Source of the DNA: Gottfriedia acidiceleris
Lineage (GTDB): Bacteria > Bacillota > Bacilli > Bacillales > Bacillaceae_G
Direction of reading: 5' to 3'
Assembly: GCF_023115465.1 (NCBI RefSeq)
Contig: NZ_CP096034.1
Coordinates: 434,001 to 498,000 of the forward strand
Length of the DNA stretch: 64,000 nucleotides
Shown here: one piece after another, positions 45,704-53,928 of the stretch
Position numbering within the stretch: position 1 is the first letter of the stretch
Layout: the number at the start of each line of letters is the position of its first letter
The notes under the pieces: model-generated
What the model was told of the DNA's origin: nothing
Database searches by the model: none
What the model saw: the letters and a program-made list of their open reading frames with translations, nothing else
Made by a program: the position numbers and the translations under genes

Positions 45704-46978
45704 ATGAATAAAAAATTATTTAAGTCGATTGCCGTTTTATCAACTAGTATGTTGCTGTTTACTGGATGTAATAATAAAAAAGAAGAAACAAAAAAGCCTG
45801 GTGCTGGTGAAAAAGTTACATTAAATATTTTTCAATTTAAAGCTGAAATTGCAAAAGATTTAGAGGCTTTAACAAAAGAATATGAAAAGGAAAATAAAAA
45901 TGTTACGGTGAAGGTTCAAACAGTAGGTGGAGGTGCAGATTATGGAGCAGCATTGAAAGCTCAATTTGCATCAGGAAATGAACCAGATATTTTCAATAAT
46001 GGTGGATACCAAGAGGCCGTTACTTGGAAGGATAAACTCGAGGACCTGTCAGATCAAGATTGGGTGAAGGATTTATATCCGGAAACCGAAAAACCGATGA
46101 CAGTTGATGGAAAATTACTTGGGATGCCTATGAACACGGAAGGCTATGGATTCATTTACAACAAAGACTTATTTGATAAAGCTGGGATTACACAATTGCC
46201 AAAAACATTAACTGAATTAGAAGCAACAGCAAAAAAATTAAAAGACGCTGGCATTACGCCGTTTTCAGTTGGATATGGTGAGTGGTGGATTTTAGGAATT
46301 CATTTATTAAATATTCCATTTGCACAACAACCAGATCCAGATAAATTTATCGCCGATTTAAATGCAGGCAAAGTAAAAATCCCTGATAATGATAAATTTA
46401 AGGAGTTTATAAAATTATTTGATTTAACGATTAAATATGGAAATAAAAATCCATTAACAACAGATTACAATACACAAGTTACAAATTTTGCATCTGGAAA
46501 AACAGCTATGATGCAACAAGGAAACTGGACACAAGGTATGATTGATGGCATTACGCCAAATATGAAACTTGGTCTTTTACCAATTCCGATTAATGATGAC
46601 AAAGAGGCAATGGATAAAATCCCTGTAGGTGTACCAAATAACTGGGTAGTTAACAAAAATTCAAAAAACAAAGAAGAAGCGAAGAAGTTTTTAAATTGGA
46701 TGGTTTCTTCTGATACAGGTAAAAAATATATCGTTGAAAAGTTTAAATTTATTCCAGCAGTTAAAACAATTGAAGGAAAAGGCTTAGGCCCGATTGCTGA
46801 TGATATTCAAAAATATTCAACTGAGGGAAAAGTACTATCATGGAACTGGTTTAAGTATCCAAACGGTGCAACAAATGAATTTGGTGCTTCAATGCAAGCA
46901 TATGTTGGAGGACAAAAAAATCCACAGCAATTACTGCAATCACTTCAAGATACTTGGGATAAGTTAAAAAAACAGTAG
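45704..46978 (+). CDS. Carbohydrate-binding lipoprotein, family 1 (cassette 1)
   Basis: 424 residues. The lipobox is LFTGC, then NNKKEET. Blocks AQFASGNEPDIFNNGGYQ, YNKDLFDKAG and FASGKTAMMQQGNW are typical of MsmE/CycB-like sugar binders. It follows the MalG-type gene by 15 bases with TAAGGAGGATCAT. The paralogue at 52445 differs mainly at the N-terminus and in scattered substitutions. The sugar is unknown. Confidence 0.93.
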   Translation: MNKKLFKSIAVLSTSMLLFTGCNNKKEETKKPGAGEKVTLNIFQFKAEIAKDLEALTKEYEKENKNVTVKVQTVGGGADYGAALKAQFASGNEPDIFNNGGYQEAVTWKDKLEDLSDQDWVKDLYPETEKPMTVDGKLLGMPMNTEGYGFIYNKDLFDKAGITQLPKTLTELEATAKKLKDAGITPFSVGYGEWWILGIHLLNIPFAQQPDPDKFIADLNAGKVKIPDNDKFKEFIKLFDLTIKYGNKNPLTTDYNTQVTNFASGKTAMMQQGNWTQGMIDGITPNMKLGLLPIPINDDKEAMDKIPVGVPNNWVVNKNSKNKEEAKKFLNWMVSSDTGKKYIVEKFKFIPAVKTIEGKGLGPIADDIQKYSTEGKVLSWNWFKYPNGATNEFGASMQAYVGGQKNPQQLLQSLQDTWDKLKKQ

Positions 46979-46993
46979 GATTAGTATAAATTT

Positions 46994-47041
46994 AAGACAA
47001 ACCTTATTTCGAAATAATTTCGGATGAGGATTGTCTTTTTT
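46994..47041 (+). terminator. Terminator of cassette 1
   Basis: AAGACAAACCTTAT pairs with ATGAGGATTGTCTT (one mismatch, G-U), then T. Confidence 0.75.
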
Positions 47042-47207
47042 TGTGCAATTATTAAAAAGGGTTTTATTAAAAGAATTATCGGTTGGAAGATTTTATGTGA
47101 TGAACAGAGTTCATTATCGTGATATAGTAATTAACGTTACGAAAATAAATGAAATTCCTGAGTTTAACCTAGATAAATAGATTAATAGTAAGGGAGAGTA
47201 ATCAAAT

Positions 47208-48254
47208 ATGAAAAAATCGATTAAAAATGTTATTTTATCAACAGCGATCGTCTTTTCTTTAGGAACAGTAGTTGTACCAGCGAATGCTGCATCTGTTGTT
47301 TATAAAGTTAAAAAAGGGGACACGCTTTCTAAAATTTCTAAAACATACAAAACATCTGTTACAGAGCTTAAAAAGCAAAATAAATTAAAATCGAATACAA
47401 TTAGAATTGGACAAAAGTTAAATATTCCTGTTAAACCGAAAGTTGCAACAAAGAAGCCAGCAACACAAACAATTGCTCCAGTGAAACTTCCAGCAAGTGA
47501 ATCAGTTAAAAAGATGGCACTAGAAATCACTTCATGGTATGAAACATCATCATCTGAGGCTGATGCATTTGGAGAAACAAGTGGTAATTTCGACGGTGCC
47601 GGACTATCTTTTGGCGCGCTTCAAGAAAACTTTGGAACAGAAACTTTACAACCAATTATGAAAAATATGTTCGCAAATCATAATGATGTTGTCCTGAAAG
47701 CTTTTAATGGTGATACGGATTCATATAATACATTTAAAGATGTAATTATGAACAAAACGACAAAAGAACAGGTAGCTTGGGGAGATTCAATCAGTGACCC
47801 TAATAATAAATACCAAGTCGTAGAGCCTTGGAAGACTTACTTTAAAAATCTAGGTACAAGTAAAGAATGTATTGATGAACAAATTAATGCTTCAAAATGG
47901 TACTTCGATCAAGCAGAAAAGTATTACAAAACATTCGGATTATGGACAAAAAGAGGATATGCACTAATGTTTGATATATTTGTTCAAAGTGGAGCGATTT
48001 CGGATAAAACGAAAAATTTAATCCTAGATGACTTTAAAAAAATTGATACAAAAAACCTGACAAAAGAACAAATCGAAACGAAAAAAATGAATATTATCGT
48101 TAACCGTCGTGCTGCAGATGTAAATGAACAATGGAGAGAAACATGGAAATCTAGAAAATCAGTCATTGCGAACGGTAGTGGTACAGTTGTTGGTTATGGA
48201 GATTTCTTTGATGTAACTCCTTATGGTGCTACGTTAACACATGTTAATAAATAA
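47208..48254 (+). CDS. Secreted LysM protein with lysozyme-like C-terminal region
   Basis: 348 residues. A signal peptide ends VPANA. One LysM domain (about 31-75; YKVKKGDTLSKISKTYKTS.., IGQKLNIP) gives peptidoglycan binding. After a Lys/Pro/Thr linker, SWYETSSSEADAFGETSGNF and GLSFGALQENFGTETLQPIM suggest a lysozyme-superfamily fold, with Glu residues that could be catalytic; ending in a long helical region. I cannot place the enzyme family with certainty. Monocistronic between the two sugar cassettes. Confidence 0.8.
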   Translation: MKKSIKNVILSTAIVFSLGTVVVPANAASVVYKVKKGDTLSKISKTYKTSVTELKKQNKLKSNTIRIGQKLNIPVKPKVATKKPATQTIAPVKLPASESVKKMALEITSWYETSSSEADAFGETSGNFDGAGLSFGALQENFGTETLQPIMKNMFANHNDVVLKAFNGDTDSYNTFKDVIMNKTTKEQVAWGDSISDPNNKYQVVEPWKTYFKNLGTSKECIDEQINASKWYFDQAEKYYKTFGLWTKRGYALMFDIFVQSGAISDKTKNLILDDFKKIDTKNLTKEQIETKKMNIIVNRRAADVNEQWRETWKSRKSVIANGSGTVVGYGDFFDVTPYGATLTHVNK

Positions 48255-48267
48255 GTTTTTTGACGAG

Positions 48268-48298
48268 GGAGTCCGAGATTTTGGACTTCTTTTTTTTG
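48268..48298 (+). terminator. Terminator of the LysM gene
   Basis: GAGTCC and GGACTT/C pair around an eight-base loop, followed by TTTTTTT. Confidence 0.75.
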
Positions 48299-48417
48299 TG
48301 CACTGATTATATTTCATTTTTTTTAATAAAATATGTGATTTATTTTTCTTATGGGAATATTAAAAAGGACGAATACACAAGCTTTTGGATAAAATAATTT
48401 CTTAGGAGAGATCAGTT

Positions 48418-48759
48418 GTGCAATGGTATTTAAAAGTATTAAAAAATTATGTAGGATTTCATGGTAGAGCGAGTCGAACAGAATATTGGATGTTCTTCTT
48501 GATTAATGCAATTATTACTTTTTTACTTAATTTATTAGATAACTTTGCTAATACAGATAACATGATTTCTGGAATTTATGGTTTGCTTACCTTGCTGCCA
48601 CTAATTGCAGTCGGTGTTCGCAGATTACATGATATTGGTAAAAGTGGATGGTGGTATTTAATTAGTTTCATTCCGTTTATAGGATCAATTATTTTATTCA
48701 TACTTGCTTGTTTTAAAAGTGAAGATCATGAGAATCGTTTTGGGCCAGTTCCAAGATAA
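48418..48759 (+). CDS. DUF805 membrane protein (copy 1)
   Basis: 113 residues, GTG start after TTAGGAGAGATCAGTT. Family blocks are YLKVLKNYVGFHGRASRTEYW, RRLHDIGKSGWW and ENRFGP, with three to four helices between. Function of DUF805 proteins is unknown. A close paralogue lies 1 kb downstream at 49460, with a VanZ-like gene on the opposite strand between. Confidence 0.92.
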   Translation: MQWYLKVLKNYVGFHGRASRTEYWMFFLINAIITFLLNLLDNFANTDNMISGIYGLLTLLPLIAVGVRRLHDIGKSGWWYLISFIPFIGSIILFILACFKSEDHENRFGPVPR

Positions 48760-48801
48760 GATTAATGTTCATTGGTATTAGGAAAAGACTTAATGTACAT
48801 T

Positions 48802-49248
48802 TTATTTCTTAAATAAATTGATCTTTTGAATTCTATACCCAATGTAAGTCCCTATCGTATTTAAAATAACATCATCTATATCTGAGGTTCTAAAAGACAT
48901 CATAAATTGGACAACTTCTATGCTTACTGATAAAAATAAGCCAATAAGTATTACTTTTTTTGAGCTCTTAATGGATGTTAAAATAAACCCAAATGGCACA
49001 AAAAGAATGATATTTCCAAAGACATTAACTATAAATTGTTTAATGCTGCTAAATTCATTAAACAGTTTGATTAAGGGGATTAAATTTAATCTACCCTCAG
49101 AAACACCTATTCCTAAAGAAGCGACTGGAAAAAATGTAAACCTAAAAATAAACACAAGTGAAGAAATTAACAGTAAATATTTTATGAAAATAGGTTTCAA
49201 AATAAATCTCCCAAAAAATGTTTTAATTAATAATAAGTTATTATACAT
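48802..49248 (-). CDS. VanZ-like family membrane protein
   Basis: 148 residues with about four helices. FGNIILFVPFGFILTSI and SVSIEVVQFMMSFRTSDIDD are the hallmark VanZ blocks (the EVxQ and RxxDxDD-like motif), followed by NTIGTYIGYRI. Some members alter teicoplanin resistance, but most are uncharacterised. It sits between two DUF805 genes, which run the other way. Confidence 0.9.
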   Translation of the reverse strand: MYNNLLLIKTFFGRFILKPIFIKYLLLISSLVFIFRFTFFPVASLGIGVSEGRLNLIPLIKLFNEFSSIKQFIVNVFGNIILFVPFGFILTSIKSSKKVILIGLFLSVSIEVVQFMMSFRTSDIDDVILNTIGTYIGYRIQKINLFKK

Positions 49249-49328
49249 TAATAATTTTGTATTTCTTCACTAAACTTTTCATTAAATGATGATCACTTTG
49301 GCCCAACACGAGAAAAACTAAGCTTATT

Positions 49329-49353
49329 ACCGCCTAAAAGTTGGCGGTTTTTT
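49329..49353 (+). terminator. Terminator-like hairpin 60-odd bases upstream of VanZ start
   Basis: ACCGCC and GGCGGT pair around TAAAAGTT, then TTTTT on the plus strand. It insulates the second DUF805 gene from upstream plus-strand transcription. Confidence 0.75.
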
Positions 49354-49459
49354 GTGTTAATTCAAAATAAATTGTCCTATTATTAAAAATTAATAATGTT
49401 ACCTAGGTAGTAAGAATAGACTTAAATGTACCGTATTTACTTCTTAGGAGGGATTCATT

Positions 49460-49804
49460 GTGGAATGGTATTTAAAAGTATTAAAGAATTACGCAGTATT
49501 CAACGGAAGAGCTAGAAGAACAGAGTATTGGATGTTTTTCCTGTTTAATGCCATTATCACTATTATACTTTCAATTTTACAAAGCATTGCGGATATCGAT
49601 AATATATTAACTGGAATTTATGGTCTATTGACGATACTGCCATCTTTAGCAGTAGGAGCTCGCAGATTACATGATTCAGGTAGAAGTGGTTGGTGGTTGT
49701 TAATTGGAATCATTCCGTTTATTGGTACGATTATTCTTATAATTTTCTTCTGTTTGGATAGTGAAGTGGGAGATAATCGATTTGGTGCGAATCCTAAATA
49801 TTAA
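49460..49804 (+). CDS. DUF805 membrane protein (copy 2)
   Basis: 114 residues, GTG start after TAGGAGGGATTCATT. It matches copy 1 over its whole length (YLKVLKNYAVFNGRARRTEYW, ARRLHDSGRSGWW, DNRFGANP), with diverged helices. It is followed by its own terminator. Probably a local gene duplication. Confidence 0.92.
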   Translation: MEWYLKVLKNYAVFNGRARRTEYWMFFLFNAIITIILSILQSIADIDNILTGIYGLLTILPSLAVGARRLHDSGRSGWWLLIGIIPFIGTIILIIFFCLDSEVGDNRFGANPKY

Positions 49805-49837
49805 TTGATGTCTTGAAATTAATAAGGATCAATATGT

Positions 49838-49866
49838 AAACCGTCTTGAAAAGGGCGGTTTTTTGT
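49838..49866 (+). terminator. Terminator of DUF805 copy 2
   Basis: AACCGTC and GGGCGGTT pair over TTGAAAA, then TTTTG. Confidence 0.78.
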
Positions 49867-50039
49867 TTTTTTCCGTTTTTCTTATAGTGAAAAAATAAGC
49901 GTAATTAGAACACTCTTTAGGTTAATTAATTATTTATAAAATGAATTTCAATCTTATCATTTAAAGAAATAATATTAACTATTTCTCAATCCTTGGTGAA
50001 AACCTTTCTTGCGCCAAGGGCTTCTTTTTTTACTTCATT

Positions 50040-50267
50040 CTAACTCAACATTTTTAAAATTAATTCATAATAATCTGGTAAACCATTTTCTTCAGATGCC
50101 ATTTTCCAAATGTAGACTTCATATTGATTTTTGTAGTCAATTTTGGACTGAAATGCAGTTAACGGAATAGGGAAACCCTTATTTAATTTAGAGGGTTTAT
50201 GTAAAACAACAAATAAAATAATTAAAAAAAGAAATGTAAATAAAATCTTCTTATTTATTTTATTCAT
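50040..50267 (-). CDS. 75-residue small protein with N-terminal signal/anchor helix
   Basis: MNKINKKILFTFLFLIILFV gives an N-terminal helix after a basic start, then a soluble 50-residue part (FQSKIDYKNQYEVYIWKMAS) with no known motif. AGAGGGATTATCTA precedes ATG 50267. The plus-strand DNA at 49992-50032 forms a CCTTGG/CCAAGG hairpin. Family unknown; it is either secreted or membrane-tethered. Confidence 0.65.
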   Translation of the reverse strand: MNKINKKILFTFLFLIILFVVLHKPSKLNKGFPIPLTAFQSKIDYKNQYEVYIWKMASEENGLPDYYELILKMLS

Positions 50268-50493
50268 TAGATAATCCCTCTTTTTTCAAGGTTTGTAAAC
50301 ATTTTATTATTTTTAATAAGGTAATTATTTTAAGTTAGTTAGAAGGAATTGAAACTTTTATGAATAAACCCAGTGAGTGACTTGTTTAGGAGTGTTTTGG
50401 TCGGTCATCAGCAGTTTGTAAACTAGGTAAAATACGATTAAACTGTTAACCTAAAAATTAATCTAGTCAATATATTCCACCCTACTGTTCAAA

Positions 50494-50507
50494 TGAATAC
50501 GTTTTCA
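50494..50507. promoter_or_regulatory. Cre-like site ahead of sugar cassette 2
   Basis: TGAATACGTTTTCA matches the CcpA-binding consensus TGWAANCGNTNWCA at 13 of 14 positions, 43 bases before the ATG. It covers the first codons of a longer in-frame start, which is therefore unlikely. Confidence 0.65.
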
Positions 50508-50549
50508 CAACTTGAGAGGTATTTTATGATGATAGTGGAGGTGTTACAG

Positions 50550-51485
50550 ATGATTGAAACGAAAAAAGTGATTGATACAAATTTAACAGATGCCAAGACA
50601 AAGAAGTCATCTAAAAAATTAAGAGATTTTTTAAATTATCTTACGTTTGTAGGACCAGCAACTATAGTTTTTGCAGCGATCGTGTTAACGCCATTTTTAA
50701 TCGGCTTTTTCTATTCATTTACTCAGTGGGATGGTGTAGCTGATTCTGCTAAGTGGGTCGGACTTGAAAATTATAAATACATTTTTACAAAAGATACGGA
50801 TTTTATCCATTCGTTTATTTTAACGGGTAAATATACTTTATTCGCTGTGATTTTAACAAATGTGATTGGTTTTAGTTTAGCGTTAATCGTTACGCAAGCA
50901 TTGAAGACTAGAAATATTTTAAGAACAGTCTTTTTCCTTCCAAATTTAATCGGTGGATTATTATTAGGTTTCATTTGGCAGTTCATTTTTAATAAAGGTT
51001 TAATTTCAATTGGACAATTATTACATTCAGACTTTTTACAAAGAGCACTTTTAGGTGAAGAAAAAGGTGCGTTTTGGGCAATTGTCATCGTAGCAGTTTG
51101 GCAAGGTGCAGGTTATATAATGGTTATTTATGTAGCGGCTCTACAAGGTGTACCACAGGAATTAATTGAAGCAGCTCAAATTGATGGTGCGAATAAATTC
51201 CAAGTGTTACGTAAAATCATTATTCCAATGGTAGCACCTGCTGTAACAGTTTGTTTATTCTTAACAATTTCATGGTCATTTAAAGTGTTTGATACAAACT
51301 TATCATTAACAAATGGTGGACCATTTAAGTCTACTGAGATGTTGGCTTTAAACATTTACACGGAAGCTTTTGTTAATAATCGTTATGGATTAGGTGAAGC
51401 AAAAGCGATTGTATTCTTCGTAGTCGTTGCGTTAATTTCAGTTATTCAAGTGTACATTACGAAGAAGAGGGAGGTTGAGGCATAA
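50550..51485 (+). CDS. Carbohydrate ABC transporter permease, MalF type (cassette 2)
   Basis: 311 residues. Start at ATG 50550, with GTGGAGGTGTTACAG upstream; a longer frame start at 50493 overlaps a cre-like site and has no ribosome site. Six helices; EAA loop ELIEAAQIDGANKFQVLRKI. Nearly the same protein as cassette 1's permease from FVGPA onward. Its stop overlaps the next start. First gene of the operon whose expression is probably controlled by CcpA and by the YesMN-type pair downstream (inference). Confidence 0.92.
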   Translation: MIETKKVIDTNLTDAKTKKSSKKLRDFLNYLTFVGPATIVFAAIVLTPFLIGFFYSFTQWDGVADSAKWVGLENYKYIFTKDTDFIHSFILTGKYTLFAVILTNVIGFSLALIVTQALKTRNILRTVFFLPNLIGGLLLGFIWQFIFNKGLISIGQLLHSDFLQRALLGEEKGAFWAIVIVAVWQGAGYIMVIYVAALQGVPQELIEAAQIDGANKFQVLRKIIIPMVAPAVTVCLFLTISWSFKVFDTNLSLTNGGPFKSTEMLALNIYTEAFVNNRYGLGEAKAIVFFVVVALISVIQVYITKKREVEA

Positions 51486-52315
51486 TGCTAAAAGAACGAT
51501 ATACTGGCTTTACTTTTCTATTAGAAATAGCGGCAATTATACTTGCTCTCATCTTCTTAGTTCCTTTTTATTATGTGTTAGGAAACTCATTTAAATCATT
51601 TGCTGATATTTTACAAAATACATCTTCGCTTCCAAAAAGCTTAGATTTTACAAACTATCAACAGGCAATTGAAGTCATGAATTTCTGGAAAGCGTTAATG
51701 AACTCATTAATCGTGACAATTGCTAGTAATGTTGTAATCGTCTTTTTCTGTTCGATGGCGGCATATAAATTAGTTCGTTCAAAAAGTAAAATTTCAAATA
51801 TTATTTTCTTTATCTTTGTAGCGACAATGGTTATACCGTTCCAATCAATTATGATCCCATTAGTGAAAGTTGGAAGTACGCTTCATTTAATGAATAGCCA
51901 TTGGGGATTAGTAATAATGTATTTAGGTTTCGGGTCAGCATTATCGATCTTCCTATATCATGGATTTATTAAAACAATTCCAATTGAGTTAGAGGAAGCG
52001 GCAATTATTGATGGATGTTCACCAACTATGGTTTTCTGGAAAGTAGTTTTCCCACTATTAAAACCAATTACGGTTACAATTGTCATCCTTAATACGTTAT
52101 GGATTTGGAATGACTTCTTATTACCATCACTTGTATTAAGAGATATGGAGTTAAGAACAATTCCTCTTGCTACATTCTACTTCTTTGGAGCATATACAAA
52201 ACAGTGGAACTTAGCGTTATCTGGTCTTGTTTTAGGTATAACACCACTATTACTTTTCTACTTTGCAGCACAGAAACATATTATTAAAGGTATTACAAGC
52301 GGTTCAATTAAATAA
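51485..52315 (+). CDS. Carbohydrate ABC transporter permease, MalG type (cassette 2)
   Basis: 276 residues, same length as the cassette 1 copy. ATG 51485 overlaps the previous stop (TAATG). EAA loop ELEEAAIIDGCSPTMVFWKV. Differences from cassette 1 are mostly conservative helix changes. It forms the channel with the MalF-type partner. Confidence 0.93.
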   Translation: MLKERYTGFTFLLEIAAIILALIFLVPFYYVLGNSFKSFADILQNTSSLPKSLDFTNYQQAIEVMNFWKALMNSLIVTIASNVVIVFFCSMAAYKLVRSKSKISNIIFFIFVATMVIPFQSIMIPLVKVGSTLHLMNSHWGLVIMYLGFGSALSIFLYHGFIKTIPIELEEAAIIDGCSPTMVFWKVVFPLLKPITVTIVILNTLWIWNDFLLPSLVLRDMELRTIPLATFYFFGAYTKQWNLALSGLVLGITPLLLFYFAAQKHIIKGITSGSIK

Positions 52316-52322
52316 GGTGACT

Positions 52323-52350
52323 GGGTGGAAGCTATCAATATATTCCACCC
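52323..52350 (+). other. Intra-operon hairpin between permease and binding-protein genes
   Basis: GGGTGGAA and TTCCACCC pair around a 12-base loop without a T run. Such hairpins often stabilise or divide transcripts to raise binding-protein output. The right half (CAATATATTCCACCC) also occurs at 50469-50483. Confidence 0.7.
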
Positions 52351-52444
52351 ATCATGTCAATTTAGACTATCTAAAGTTGTTTGTTTTTAAATGTATAATG
52401 AAAGCGTATTCAAAATAAAGAATATTAAGACGGGGGTTTTTAGG

Positions 52445-53716
52445 ATGAAAAAGATGCTAAAGGTAGCAGCAGCATTAACAACTTCAGTGATGTTATTCTC
52501 TGCTTGTTCTGGGGGATCTTCAGACAAAGGTTCAAATGATTCAAAGGATAAAAAAGTAACATTAAACGTATTCCAGTTTAAAGCTGAGATTGCGAAAGAT
52601 TTAGAACAAATGGCGAAGGATTACCATAAAGAAAATCCAAACGTAACAGTTAAAATTCAAACTGTAGGTGGCGGTGCTGACTACGGTGCTGCATTAAAAG
52701 CTCAATTTGCTTCAGGTAACGAGCCTGATATCTTTAACAACGGTGGATTCCAAGAAGCAATAACTTGGAAAGATAAATTAGAAGATCTTTCTGATCAATC
52801 ATGGGTAAAAGATTTATATCCAGGAACTGAAAAACCAATGACAATTGACGGCAAACTTTACGGTATGCCAATGAATACTGAAGGTTATGGTTTTATTTAC
52901 AATAAAGACTTATTCGCAAAAGCTGGTATTACTGAAGCTCCAAAAACTTTAAGCGAATTAACTGCAGCAGCTGAAAAGCTTCAAAAAGCAGGTATCACAC
53001 CTTTCTCAGTTGGATATGGTGAGTGGTGGATTCTAGGAATTCACTTATTAAATATTCCTTTCGCTCAACAACAAGATCCAGATCAGTTCATGAAGGACGT
53101 TTCTTCTGGTAAAGTGAAAATTCAAGACAATGAGAAATTCAAACAATTTATGAAACTGTTTGATTTAACGATTAAATACGGTAACAAAAATCCTTTAACA
53201 ACGGATTACAACACGCAAGTAACAAACTTTGCTCAAGGTAAAACTGCTATGATCCAACAAGGTAACTGGATTCAAGGTATGGTTGATGGAATCACTCCAA
53301 ACATGAACTTAGGCGTGTTACCAATGCCAATCAACGATGACAAAGCAGCAATGGACAAATTACCAATGGGTGTACCGAATAACTGGGTAGTTAACAAAAA
53401 CTCTAAAAACAAAGAAGAAGCTAAAAAATTCTTAGCGTGGATGGTTACTTCTGACACAGGTAAGAAATACATTGTAGAAAAATTCAAGTTTATCCCAGCA
53501 TTAAAAACAATTCAAGGTAAAAACTTAGGACCAATCGCAGACGACTTACAAAAATACTCTGCTGAAGGTAAAACATTATCTTGGAACTGGTTCAAATACC
53601 CAGATGGAGCTACAAATGAGTTTGGTGCATCAATGCAAGCTTATGTTGGAAAGCAAAAATCTGCTGATGAAATGTTAAAATCTCTTGAAGATACTTGGAT
53701 GAAATTAAAAAAATAA
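52445..53716 (+). CDS. Carbohydrate-binding lipoprotein, family 1 (cassette 2)
   Basis: 423 residues. Start at 52445 after GACGGGGGTTTTTAGG; longer starts add a non-signal extension. Lipobox LFSAC, then a Ser/Gly/Asp linker. The body follows the cassette 1 binder closely (AQFASGNEPDIFNNGGFQ, PFSVGYGEWWILGIHLLNIP). It sits 129 bases after the permease behind a hairpin, unlike the 15-base gap in cassette 1. A strong terminator follows. Confidence 0.93.
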   Translation: MKKMLKVAAALTTSVMLFSACSGGSSDKGSNDSKDKKVTLNVFQFKAEIAKDLEQMAKDYHKENPNVTVKIQTVGGGADYGAALKAQFASGNEPDIFNNGGFQEAITWKDKLEDLSDQSWVKDLYPGTEKPMTIDGKLYGMPMNTEGYGFIYNKDLFAKAGITEAPKTLSELTAAAEKLQKAGITPFSVGYGEWWILGIHLLNIPFAQQQDPDQFMKDVSSGKVKIQDNEKFKQFMKLFDLTIKYGNKNPLTTDYNTQVTNFAQGKTAMIQQGNWIQGMVDGITPNMNLGVLPMPINDDKAAMDKLPMGVPNNWVVNKNSKNKEEAKKFLAWMVTSDTGKKYIVEKFKFIPALKTIQGKNLGPIADDLQKYSAEGKTLSWNWFKYPDGATNEFGASMQAYVGKQKSADEMLKSLEDTWMKLKK

Positions 53717-53761
53717 ATTCTTAATTTGAGGCTTCCCTAATTTTCCTCTATAGATTAAGGC

Positions 53762-53798
53762 AACCCACAAGGAATTAAATTTCCTTGTGGGTTTTTTA
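53762..53798 (+). terminator. Terminator of sugar cassette 2
   Basis: AACCCACAAGGAA and TTCCTTGTGGGTT form a perfect stem, followed by TTTT. Confidence 0.9.
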
Positions 53799-53928
53799 TT
53801 ATTCCCAGTTTGTTTTTTTGTCTTAGTGCACTCTCAACAACTAACTCTCAGTTTTCTATATTTAAAATTTAAACTTTCTGATAAACTAGATAATAGAAAG
53901 TGCAAACGTTTCCGCAAAGGATGTTATC

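Noticed and set aside
50493-50549. 19-residue N-terminal extension of the cassette 2 MalF-type permease
   Set aside because: No ribosome site, overlaps a cre-like operator, and GTGGAGGTG lies at the right distance from ATG 50550.
53890-53905. TGCAAACGTTTCCG as a cre site for the YesM-type kinase
   Set aside because: Three mismatches to the consensus; only the AAACGTTT core fits, so I note it but do not call a cre.
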